This document shows, one piece after another, positions 54,668-64,000 of a DNA stretch of 64,000 nucleotides. The stretch's first letter is position 1, and each line of letters begins with the position of its first letter. The notes beneath the pieces were generated by a model. That model saw only the letters and a program-made list of their open reading frames with translations, searched no databases and was not told the DNA's origin. The DNA comes from Rheum nobile (taxonomy: Eukaryota > Streptophyta > Magnoliopsida > Caryophyllales > Polygonaceae): assembly GCA_027886185.1 (NCBI GenBank), contig WOAB01000568.1, positions 13,648,501-13,712,500 on the forward strand, written 5' to 3'. Position numbers and translations under genes: made by a program.

Positions 54668-55603
54668 ATGGGTGCATGTCTCTCTCAGAAGAAGGGGTCG
54701 GAAGATGCCGAGATGGATTCACCGTCTACCGGGAGGCTAGACTTCCCTATACCCCAGAGGTGCTTCGAGGTTGGAGGCCCGAGCAGCCCATCTGAGGAGA
54801 TCAAGCATGTGCTTTCTGAGTCGGTAGTCCCGGTGTCAAGGAATACAGTGGTTCCTGTGATAGCGCCAGTGGAGCCACCAAGGGAGGAAGCAATGCCAGA
54901 AGATGAATCGTCTAGGTACGCGAGAGGGTACTACAATGACGATTACCAGATGGATTTGATTATTGAAGGGAGCGAAGAGGAAGAGGACCCTATAGAGGAT
55001 GACCCCGAAGAGGAAGAGGACCCTATAGAGGATGACCCCGAAGAGGAAGAGGACCCCATCGAGGATGATCCCGAGGAGGATACCGAGGTGGACCTCATCG
55101 GACAAAACCTGGAGTCCGATGACTTGAGGCACTTGCTGGTGGATAGTCAGGAAACGGGGATGCAATTTATTCACCCCAGTACAGAGTTACCACCTATGCA
55201 AGTGTTGCCACCAGTGCCAGAGTACGCACCCATGTCAGAAGCTGATTGGGAGGCACTGTATACCGAGTACGGTATTAGGAGAAGTGACAGGGAATCTCAG
55301 CCCATCCCTACTCCAAGAAGAAGGAGGTCAGAATCCGAGCTGCAGGAGATCCTTCGCCAGAGCGAGGTAATCTCTGCAGAACAGCAGCATCGGAGGGATG
55401 AGCTGATCGCCAGTACTCAAAGGAGGGCTGGGATAGGAGGGTCAGTCGTGGACGACCCATACTTTACCATGACTGAGATAGGACCATGTGCTTCAGGGTC
55501 TAGCAGGGTGCGAAATCCATCGTCAGAGCTCGATGGTGAGCCTAGTCCGAAGAGACCTTGCACGAGTAGCCAGTCTTATAGGAGACATTTTGGAACGCCC
55601 TGA
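54668..55603 (+). CDS. Extra 5' ORF of gypsy B with predicted acylation site and acidic repeats
   Basis: An intact 311-codon ORF lies between the primer site and gag, a position usually untranslated in this lineage. It begins MGACLSQKK, fitting the N-myristoylation pattern (Gly2, Ser6) with Cys4 available for palmitoylation. Residues 103-135 are three 11-residue acidic repeats (EEEEDPIEDDP), matching a 33-bp tandem DNA repeat at 54974-55072. The C-terminal third has Arg-rich helix-like sequence (RRRRSESELQEILRQSE). There are no stops, although gag-pol has many. I recognise no family. It could be an accessory protein, a displaced gag-like matrix segment or captured coding sequence. Confidence 0.6.
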   Translation: MGACLSQKKGSEDAEMDSPSTGRLDFPIPQRCFEVGGPSSPSEEIKHVLSESVVPVSRNTVVPVIAPVEPPREEAMPEDESSRYARGYYNDDYQMDLIIEGSEEEEDPIEDDPEEEEDPIEDDPEEEEDPIEDDPEEDTEVDLIGQNLESDDLRHLLVDSQETGMQFIHPSTELPPMQVLPPVPEYAPMSEADWEALYTEYGIRRSDRESQPIPTPRRRRSESELQEILRQSEVISAEQQHRRDELIASTQRRAGIGGSVVDDPYFTMTEIGPCASGSSRVRNPSSELDGEPSPKRPCTSSQSYRRHFGTP

Positions 55604-55894
55604 TGAGAATTGGCATTGCCTATCGCAGTAGTTTCGTTTCTTAGTATTCCAAGTTTGTACTATGTGTAATATTTCAGTATTGCGGCAAGTACTCTATGAA
55701 ACACTTTTATCTTCGAGCAATGTTGTCCTAGCGCTTAGATGATAGACTTATGTGTAGCTTGTGTAACAGTTCGAAGGTTCATCTATAAAATGCCAAGTTG
55801 ATCTATTCTGAGTAATTTCTTTACGTTGGTATATTGCATAAGTATATTGCATAATATTAATGTATTGAATGCTTGGAATTGGATCGGTAAACAG
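55604..55894 (+). other. Spacer between the extra ORF and gag of gypsy B
   Basis: About 290 bases of AT-rich DNA without an ORF. A possible intron or internal start region cannot be judged from sequence. Confidence 0.5.
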
Positions 55895-57163
55895 ATGGTG
55901 AACCCAAGAAGCACGAGGAGCTCGATTCGAGCCGGTGCTGGGACTAGCCAAGATCCCAGGCCAGCAGGAAGAGGTGTTCAGGACGAGCACGAGTCAGAGT
56001 CTCGCGTCCAGCATAGGCGTGAAGGTCAGGATCAGACCCAAGCGCCGGCGCTATTTGATGCCGCACCTGTTGAGGCGATTCGCGGGATTGTGATGTAGGC
56101 AATTGCAGACATTTTGAGACCCAGTGCGCCTCAAGCGCAAGAAGTGCCTACTCACCCAGCGGTTCCTGATGTTGTGGAGCCAGAAAACCCTATGGTACAG
56201 GAGAATGCCGTCAGGGCTAGAGACAGCTATGGTCGCGCTCTTAAGACCATCACTTCCATGAGAACCGATTGCTATAACGGGAAAGGGGAGCCAGTAGCAG
56301 TGACTCATTGGTTCTCCCATATGGAGAGGCTGTTTCGGAACGTAGAGTGTATTGAGGCCGAGAAGGTCCATATCGCTTCTCTTCAGCTGAAGGAGGAGGC
56401 TAGCGAGTGGTGGGAGAGCACTGGTTTGGCAGAGAGCCCAGTGTTGACTTGGTCGATGTTCAAGACCAAGATGGTTGATCGCTTTTTCTCTCGTGCTATG
56501 AGAGAGGAGAAGCATAAAGAGTTCTTGTACCCAAAGACGGATGGTCTGAAAGTGACCGAGTTGGCATCTAAGTTCAATCATCTTCTATAGTATGCCACTG
56601 CCGAGATTACCAGTGAGGCCCAAAAGATCTGGTACTTCCACGAGTGGATGAGCCCGAATATCAAGCCGTTAATGGTGCACCACACATGCTCTACCTTAGA
56701 GCAGTATGTGGATTATGCCTATAAGCTGAAGGTAACTCTAGAGGAGTCGACCAAGAGGCACAACCGACAGAAGTCAATGCAGAACCAGAACCAGGGAGGT
56801 GATTTTAAGCGCCCTGCACCACCGTCTAACTTTGCCAAGTCCGGCCGAGCTAAGATGGAGATGACGCAAGGAGGATCGACTTAGCAGTCAGGGCAGACCA
56901 GGAGTTCAGTTCAGTGTTATAACTGTGGTACGGCTGGGCACAAGAGCAATGAGTGTCAGAAGGAGAAGCGGTCATGCTTTGGGTGTGGACGTGATGGTCA
57001 TCTGCAGAAGTTCTGCAAGCAGGGGAAGCAGAAGGGAGTAGAGTCGCAACAAGGGTCAGTTCATCAGAGCAACCGACCTAGGTTTAAGCCTGCCGAGACT
57101 TCTAGCCCGTCAGTCCAGACGACTGCTCAGAACAGAGGGAAGGCCCCAGCTGTTTTTGGAAGT
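55895..57163 (+). pseudogene. gag of gypsy B, three internal TAG stops
   Basis: The frame begins at ATG 55895 (MVNPRSTRSSIRAG). It includes the retrotransposon gag domain (AVTHWFSHMERLFR, EEASEWWEST, MFKTKMVDRFF) and a C-terminal pair of CCHC knuckles (CYNCGTAGHKSNEC at 56915-56956, CFGCGRDGHLQKFC at 56975-57016). TAG stops at 56096, 56588 and 56882 each stand where CAG (Gln) is plausible. Removing them leaves one frame continuous with pol. The protein would form the particle and bind RNA through the knuckles. Confidence 0.85.
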
Positions 57164-60100
57164 TAGGGACAACGCTTGTACGAAATGCGTGAAGCAGATG
57201 GACCCAACGCTCCGATTGCTCAAGGTACTCTATATCTTCACTCTACTTCAGTGTGCATTCTGTTTGATTCTGGTGCTACGCATTCCTTTATTTCGGATAG
57301 TTGTGTTAGCAAGTTAGACTTAGTGTGCAACGATTCGTGCGATCCTTTCATTGTTAGTCTTCCTAATGGAGAACGTTTGGTGGGAATCAAGCATCTGTCC
57401 GACTTTCCAATTACCATTCAAGGTAAGGAGTTTGAGGCAGATTTAATCTGCATAGCCATGGCTCCATACGATATTATCCTCGGTATGGATTGGCTGACGC
57501 ATCACAAGGCGGTGATCGACTTCAGTTCAAGAACGGTGACGGTGTCATCTGGGGGTCAGTTCGTGTGCAAGTTCAAAGGTCGAAATGACGCTGATAACGG
57601 CAAGCTGATCAATGCGATGGCTGCGTTTAAGCTACTACGACAAGGATGTGTCGGGTACCTTTGCTACTTGGATTCACCCACGAAGGATGGACCTGAGGTT
57701 CTTGATATTCTTGTAGTTAGGGAGTTTTCGGATGTCTTTCCGGAAGAAATTCCTGGATTACCCCTGAACCGTGATGTAGAGTTTTCAATTGATCTCGAGC
57801 CTGGTACGACATCGATTTCCAAATCACCGTATCGGATGGCTCCAGCTGAGATGCAAGAATTGAAGAATCAACTTGAAGATCTTCTTGACAAGGGTTATGT
57901 CAGGCCGAGTGCATTGTCGTGGGGTGCTCCAGTATTATTCGTCAAAAAGAAGGACGGATCGTTATGACTTTGTATCGACTATCGAGAGTTGAACAAGGTG
58001 ACGATCAAGAACAAGTATCCTTTGCCTAGGATTGATGACTTGTTGGACCAGTTGCAGGGAGCAAAGGTTTTCTCTAAGATCGACCTAAGATCTGGATATC
58101 ATCAACTCAGGATTCGTAAGCAGGACATTCCTAGAACTGCGTTTAGGACCAGATATGGTCATTACGAGTTCGTAGTGATTCCTTTTGGGCTTACAAATGC
58201 TCCAGCTGTCTTTATGGTTTTGATGAACCGATGTTTTCACCAGTACTTGGATAAGTTCGTGGTGGTCTTCATCGACGACATTCTGATCTATTCTCCGAAT
58301 GAAGAAGTCCACGAGGAATATCTACGGATTGCCTTGTCAATCCTTAGACAACATCAACTTTTTGCTAAATTGTCTAAATATGAATTCTGGATGAAGGAAG
58401 TGGCTTTCTTAGGCCACGTGATCAATAAAAATGGGGTTATGGTTGATCCCCAAAAGATTGAAGCGGTGGCTAATTGGACACAGCCCCAGAACGTGAAGGA
58501 GGTGCGCAGTTTTCTTGGACTTGCCGGGTATTATAGAAGGTTCGTAGAAGGATTTTCAAAGATCGCTCTACCTATGACCAATCTACTCCGCAAGGTTCAC
58601 AAGAAGTTTGTCTGGAATGACAAGTGCGAGGCCAGTTTACAGGAGTTGAAGCAACGACTGACCTCGGCACCCGTGTTAGCACTTCCCGAAGGGAACGACG
58701 ATTATGTGGTCTATAGTGATGCATCAAAGTGTGGTTTGGGTTGTGTACTGATGCAGAGGGGCAGAGTATAAGATGCCAAGTCTTCACTGACCACAAAAGT
58801 CTCAAGTATATATTTACTCAAAAGGAGCTAAATATGAGACAACGCCGCTGGCTAGAATTGCTCAAGGACTACGACATGGAGTTGCTGTATCATCCGGGCA
58901 AGGCTAATGTAGTAGCTGATGCACTAAGCCGGAAGACAACGCACGAGACCGTGGTTGCTCTACTTACTGCTCAAACCAAGCTAAACCAAGAGTCATGCGA
59001 CATTGAAGTCTTGTATGACCAGCGTAGAGGGTACCTGAGTATGATAGAAATTCAGGCTACACTGCTGGATCAGATCAAAGAAAAGCAAGTTGATGACATC
59101 ATCTTAGTGAAGTTAAGCAGTGAAGTGATGGATGGGAAAGCTCCTAGTTTTGCGGTTCAGGATGATGGATCACTTTGGTTTCAAGATCGGATCTGTGTGC
59201 CTGACACAGAGGGTCTTCGTCAGTTGGTGATGAGAGAAGCTCATTCATCTGCTTATTCTGTGCATCCTGGCTCTAGCAAGATGTACAAGGATCTCATGAA
59301 GAAGTTTTGGTGGCCAAACATGAAGTGGGACGTAGCAGACTTTGTGGCAAAGTTCTTAACTTGCCAGAAGGTCAAGATTGAACACCGCAGGCCAGGTGGT
59401 GAGTTGCTACCTCTCCCCGTGCCAGAATGGAAATGGGAAGATATCGCCATGGACTTCATCACTAGGCTACCAAAGACTCAAAGTCAGAGAGATGCTATCT
59501 GGGTAATTGTGGATAGGCATACGAAAAGTGCTCATTTCATAGCCATCAAGACCACATGGGAAACCCAAAAGTTAGCAGAAGTCTACCAGAAGGAGATTGT
59601 CCGCTTATATGGCATTCCTAAGACCATTGTATCAGACCGAGATGGCCGTTTCATGTCAAGGTTCTGGCAGGAACTTCATAAGGCTATGGGAACCGAGTTG
59701 AGGTTCAACACCGCGTTTCATCCTCAGACAGATGGCCAGTCTGAAAGAACCATCCAGACCCTGGAGGATATGCTTAGAGCTTATGTACTCGATCGTCCGA
59801 CTAGCTGGGAGGACAGCTTGAGTCTGATTGAGTTCACATACAATAATAGCTGGCATGCTACAATCAAGATGGCTCCGTTTGAAGCTTTGTATGGTCGCAG
59901 ATGCAGATCTCCGATTCGTTGGGATGATAATGCCGACAAAATTCTGCTTGGACCAGAGTTGGTCGAAAGGACGGCTTCAGACATTGCTTTGATCAGACAA
60001 AGGATGTTGACCGCTCAGAGTCGATAGAAGTCCTACGCAGATCGGAAGCGCAGGACTGTCGAGTTCGAGGTTGGTGACAAGGTTTTTGTCAAGGTATCGC

Positions 60101-60501
60101 CATCCAAAGGAGTTTTCAGATTTGGTAAGCGTGGGAAGCTTAACCCTCGCTACGTGGGACCATTCGAGAATCTGGATAGAGTAGGATCTCTAGCGTACCT
60201 CTTGGCATTGCCGCCATCGGCTCACCCGGTGCATAACGTGTTCCACGTATCTTTACTCAGAAAGTATGTGCCAGATGAGTCTCATGTGCTTAGTTATGAG
60301 GACATTGAGATTCAAGCTAATGGTACTTATGAAGAGTTGCCCGTACGCATTTTGGAGCATCGGGAGAAGCGTTTGTGCAACAAGATCGTGCCGTTGGTAT
60401 GAGTGTTGTGGTCCAAGTCAGGGACCGAAGAAGTTACTTGGGAGACGTGGGAAACCGAGTCAGATATGCTCAGGCGTTTTCCCGAGTTATTTTCGACCTA
60501 A
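57164..60501 (+). pseudogene. pol of gypsy B: protease, RT, RNase H, integrase
   Basis: It is in frame with gag after TAG at 57164. Protease has FDSGATHSF (57262). RT runs from about 57840 with a TGA at 57965 in place of an Arg codon and the catalytic FIDDILIYS near 58270. RNase H is broken: after QRGRV at 58767 roughly 40 codons expected in this family are missing and the frame changes, resuming at RCQVFTDHKSLKYIF. The integrase zinc finger keeps both His but has Phe for the first Cys (KFLTC). Its core shows IVDRHTKS, VSDRDGRF and DGQSERTIQ (Asp, Asp, Glu). Further stops are TAG 60025 and TGA 60400. Normal stop is TAA at 60499. Confidence 0.88.
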
Positions 60502-60537
60502 GTTTCGGGGTCGAAACTTCTTTTAAGGGGGAGGAGA
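60502..60537 (+). promoter_or_regulatory. Hairpin and polypurine tract of gypsy B
   Basis: GTTTCG-GGGT-CGAAAC (60502-60517) is followed by CTTCTTTT and the purine run AAGGGGGAGGAGA up to the LTR. The same hairpin-PPT module occurs twice in gypsy A. Confidence 0.75.
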
Positions 60538-62956
60538 TGTGATACCCCGTATTTTTGTAAGGTTATTTTGGGAAATTTGGAATTTTCCCGAGTACCCGTT
60601 GTGTACGTCGGATCTAATATAGAGAGTTTGAGACATTCTGTAATGTGCTCTGTATCTGTAATATTTTTCTCAGTGAAATAATATACAGACGACATGCCTT
60701 GGATTTTAATATTCGTTCGCATACGATAATTTTTATCCCGGGTTAATGTCATGATTCGTTCAAAGCTGAACGGGCGGGAAAAGCTGGTCACGGCGACCGC
60801 CGTACAAGTCGCGGCGACCGCCGTCGTGGGATCCAAGAAACAGCGACTGCCGTACAGTCACGGTGCCCGCCGTCCCAATGCTCGAGGTGGTAGCTGGCGT
60901 GCCAGGCTACGGCGGCGACCGCCGTAAATTACGGCGCCCGCCGTAATTACCGTCGTCGTTGTCCGGAAGTCTTTGCCCGATGGTCGCCGGCGTGGTTTCT
61001 GGCGAGCGCCGAACTAGCTTTCGTAGGGCCATTGTCATGCTCCTGATGCTTTGGCTATACAAGGAGGTGTTGGGGAAGGGATTTGAGCCATCCCAAACAC
61101 CGAACCTCTGCCAAATTCTTGTGTCGTCGGAGTTGTGTTTTGCCGGAGTTCGGAAGCCCTCGTCGATGTCGTTTGGTGGTGTTTCCAGAAGCCATTTAGA
61201 AGCCTTTTGGTTGCCTTTGGAGGTCAGAACCCAAGCAAGGCGGAAAGGGGTCAAAACGCGCATCGTTTTGGTGAGATTTTCTCTCGTTTCAGTCGTCTGA
61301 GTTCTTCACGGCGCCCGCCGTGATGAACTACGGCGACCGCCGCCAAGAACAGCGACCGCCGCCAGTGCCCAGAATGCCTTTGGCTTGGTTGGTTGTCGTC
61401 GTGGCGTCTTTCCTTTCGTTTTCTTTCATCGTTTTAGATTTGTACTTTGGTTATGTCGGATCTAACTTAGGGTTCCTTTTATGGGTCGACTCGAAGGTTA
61501 TTGTGCTGTCGGAACTATACCCGTGTCGAGCCCGAAATCCAGTTGTCGTCGTTAGGCTATTCTGCGGATTAAGGCAAGTGGCGGTTCGCTCTTGCTCATT
61601 CGTTCCATATTTACATTAATTATCAGTAGTTTATCTGAGTAATTAATTTGGAATGAATACTCTGTTTGTCTGGAAATGGTTTTGGCAAACTATTTTGGAA
61701 AACAAAATGTTGATATTATAATAGGTTGTATATCTGTTAGAACAACGCTATTATCTGTGATCATCTTTCGGGCCTTTATGTGGATTTATCCGGTAACTGT
61801 TATTGTGCTGTAACTGTTTAGTTAGCACTATTAGATAGGAACGTTACTCGGACTCGGTCCAGTCGTTTCTTTATAATCTGGTATCGGGGTGGCTCGTCTC
61901 CATCTGGTACTATTCTAAGATCATGATCGGTCTCTTTCACAAGTGTGTAGAGACAGGACACTTAGCTGGTGTGACAAACCTTCTGGTGTACGTCACTCTC
62001 GACGAAACGTATACTAAGATGTGTCGTCCCAATGATGGGGTACACATGTAAAAGTCTAATAACGTGATGTGTGTTTTTGGAACATAAATCAGATAAGTGC
62101 TACTCGACGCACATAATTAATACACCTTCGGCGAGTAGTGCAGCTAAGTTATAGTGCAACTAGGAAAACTCGTCTCGACTTTGATCATAGTACGTTCTCT
62201 TTCCAATCTGGATTCGCTGTAGGCGATGAGGTTGGTCGTGAACCGAAGCATCTCAGTCAACTTTTAAATCATTGTTGTATGATGCTATAAACATTCCAGA
62301 TTTGTCATATTTCCTTAAAGACTCAATCTCTTGGAGTCTCTTTTTGAGTCGATTTCTGTGAAGATTCAGTCTTCCAGAATCTTCTCTTGTGCATACCTCT
62401 TGTCTATTCCAATAGGAGTATGATGGTTGACTATCGCCATCGATTATTATTCGAGAAGCGATGAGTCTAACCTAATACAACTGCTTCGAACCAGTCTGCT
62501 TTATACCCTTGCTAGTCTATTCAAGTAGACTAACCCACGAACTTTGTTCTCCGCATGTGGGCTGGTGTCATCCGTTCGATTCGGCACATCAGATAAGAAG
62601 TAGCGCAGAAGAATAGAAGGACTATGGAGTCGACGGTGGTTTTTGAACGTTTTAATTATTTCTTTAATCAGGTTGAGATATTTTGGACAATGACTTTGGT
62701 TGTAAGGTGTTTTATAAGACTTCCGCTGTATTTGGTTTAAACTCTGTGTTAGCCTATTCGGGATTGGGTTGTAATCCCGTAACTCATGTTTCCTTGACAA
62801 TGTTATGTTTTGGAATTGAATGCTTTGATCATTATGTATTATTTGTATTTCATAAATTGTATTTAAATGGTAAAGTCTTGGGTGATCTCGGTAAGGAACA
62901 CTGGGGTCACTGGCGGTAATACCTTTCCAAAAGGGTTAAGTTTTGGGGGTGTTACA
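60538..62956 (+). repeat. 3' LTR of gypsy B
   Basis: This 2419-bp copy matches the 5' LTR with scattered substitutions. Its TATA region reads TATACAAG. It ends GGGGTGTTACA followed by target duplication ATTTG. Confidence 0.92.
61056..61063 (+). promoter_or_regulatory. Mutated TATA box in the 3' LTR of gypsy B
   Basis: TATACAAG replaces the TATAAAAG of the 5' LTR, a single A-to-C change that probably weakens read-out transcription into flanking DNA. Confidence 0.6.
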
Positions 62957-62961
62957 ATTTG
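62957..62961 (+). repeat. Target-site duplication ATTTG, right copy
   Basis: It is identical to 52002-52006. Confidence 0.9.
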
Positions 62962-63560
62962 CTCGTCGCCCGTTTGAACGTTGAGTTGAAATCCGGAGTG
63001 GTCATGTGGTTGCGACACTTACCGACCCGCCATGGCCCACGTCGCGGCCTATTTGAGCGGCACTCGCCGGCTCGGGCTTGGTTGTAATCCAAGACGGTTA
63101 CAGGAGAGCAGCAACTTACTGACTCGTTGTAGCCCGTGACTCGGCCGAGGTGAGTTGCAACTTGCGAACTCGGTTACGCTCTTTAGCGGCCCTTGGTGTG
63201 CTAAGGGGCTTGGTTGACATCCGAGACGGTTACAGGAGAGCAACAACTTACTAAATCGCTGTAGCCCGTGATTCGGCCTAGGTGAGTTGCAACTTGCGAA
63301 CTCGGTTACGCTCTTTAGCGGCCCTCGGCGTGCCAAGGGGCTTGGTTGACATCCGAGACAGTTACAGGAGAGCAACAACTTACTGACTCGCTGTAGCCCG
63401 TGACTCGGCCTAGGTGAGTTGCAACTTGCGAACTCAGTTACGCTCTTTAGCGGCCCTCGGCGTGCCAAGGGGCTTTATTGTTGGGCAACAAGAGGATAAC
63501 GACTTGCTGACTCTTTGCCCCCTGCATCCTTGCTAAATTCCGCTTCCTGTTATGTACTTT
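62962..63560. repeat. Right half of the repeat interrupted by gypsy B, with a 132-bp tandem
   Basis: Three copies of an approximately 132-bp unit start near 63076, 63208 and 63341, each with GACGGTTACAGGAGAGCA or a close variant, GGTGAGTTGCAACTTGCGAA and TACGCTCTTTAGCGGCCC. Because 132 is divisible by three, a 139-codon minus-strand ORF (63049-63468) stays open through all copies, but it is repetitive and unsupported. The sequence joins that left of 52002 once gypsy B and one ATTTG are removed. Confidence 0.75.
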
Positions 63561-64000
63561 CTTAGCGTTGTAGCAGCCCCGCACTTTACGTGTGGGTATG
63601 CATCACACATAACGTGTCGATAGACTCCACACGTTACGTGTGGAGCCTATGCGCTAAACAGCAAAAATGACTATACGCCGAAAAATATTGGTGTAAATTT
63701 GGGCTCATCCACTGACCGCTGCCCAAAGTCATATTGTATACGTATTTGCACCAAGCCCTTAGTCAGTTTAAGCCAAGTCCAAACTTTCACTTACAAATTT
63801 ATAATTTGATGGGTCTTCGAATTTTCTTCTTCTAAGAAACAATGAACGGCCCATTCCATCTCAATTTGACTAAGTTGGACATGGCCCACCACCAAATTCC
63901 AATTGTGCAGCTGCATCCACATTCGAATACAGGCGGCGTACAACAGCACACAACAACGGCAGAGTGGCTAGGCGGCACGACTTCGAACTTTGGTGTGGAT
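63561..64000. other. Unassigned right edge with a short palindrome
   Basis: CCACACGTTACGTGTGG at about 63631-63647 is a near-perfect inverted repeat, and CACACATAACGTGT lies just upstream. No gene is seen. The region may be the start of another repeat that continues beyond the window. Confidence 0.35.

Larger units (their letters stand above)
52007..62956 (+). mobile_element. Ty3/gypsy element B, complete (Tekay/Del-like chromovirus)
   Basis: LTRs of 2448 bp (52007-54454) and 2419 bp (60538-62956) begin TGTGATACCCC and end GGGGTGTTACA. A primer site, an extra 5' ORF, a gag-pol frame (protease, RT, RNase H, integrase) and a polypurine tract lie between. The perfect ATTTG duplication shows insertion as a unit. 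Gene order RT-RNase H-integrase marks Ty3/gypsy, and the pol end (VTWETWETESDMLRRFPELF) matches the chromodomain-like tail of Tekay/Del elements. Seven or more stops and an RNase H deletion make it non-autonomous. Confidence 0.92.

Noticed and set aside
63049..63468. 139-codon minus-strand ORF as a gene
   Set aside because: It is open only because the 132-bp tandem period is a multiple of three; there is no promoter or recognisable family.

Overview
This is a gene-poor, transposon-dense stretch of a flowering-plant nuclear genome, probably a eudicot. Nearly everything recognisable is a plant transposable element: Tekay/Del-type gypsy and SIRE/Tork-like copia LTR retrotransposons, Mutator-like elements (MULEs) carrying Ulp1/DUF1985-type genes, and Helitrons with Rep/helicase and RPA-like sequence. 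Only one compact gene looks like an ordinary host gene: a 113-codon DUF761-like ORF on the minus strand at 50579-50920. No rRNA, tRNA or CRISPR was recognised. The species cannot be named from sequence alone.

Layout. 1-3901: 3' part of a decayed gypsy element (A) with its 3' LTR, inserted in MULE-1. 3902 to about 20780: MULE-1, with a mudrA transposase pseudogene (+) facing a multi-exon DUF1985-Ulp1 gene (-). A 6.9 kb copia element (11358-18236, TSD CAACT) interrupts one exon of that gene. 20780-25587: a captured proteasome-ATPase gene fragment, a large direct duplication and three tandem-repeat fields. 25588-30562: a second copia element with 185-bp LTRs, no surviving coding sequence and a leader minisatellite. 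32137-33182: a small Helitron with RPA-like coding remnants. About 33250-44040: MULE-2, with a FAR1-like transposase gene (+) facing a second Ulp1-type gene (-). 44050-49704: a pile of Helitron 5' ends and one full-length Helitron (45567-49704) with a broken Rep/helicase. 50579-50920: the host-like gene. 52007-62956: a complete gypsy element (B) with TSD ATTTG, inserted in another repeat whose two halves lie at about 51180-52006 and 62957-63700.

The most interesting signal is shared by the two MULEs. Each has convergent transposase and Ulp1-type genes, and the non-coding DNA of each (introns, spacer, flanks) is saturated with its own short motif. MULE-1 carries AGTGTCATTA (about 60 exact GTGTCATT cores by eye). 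MULE-2 carries TGAACCT (well over 100 copies). The motif of one is essentially absent from the other and from the copia nested inside MULE-1. This resembles the Arabidopsis VANDAL/VANC arrangement, where an element-encoded protein counteracts silencing by recognising short motifs repeated in its own element. The window may hold two independent, differently addressed versions of such a system.

Most elements are coding-dead. The intact-looking reading frames are punctuated by stops, many of which fit CAG-to-TAG or CGA-to-TGA changes, as expected from deamination of methylated cytosines. Exon models of both Ulp1-type genes were checked by splice-site phase and hold together across all junctions examined.
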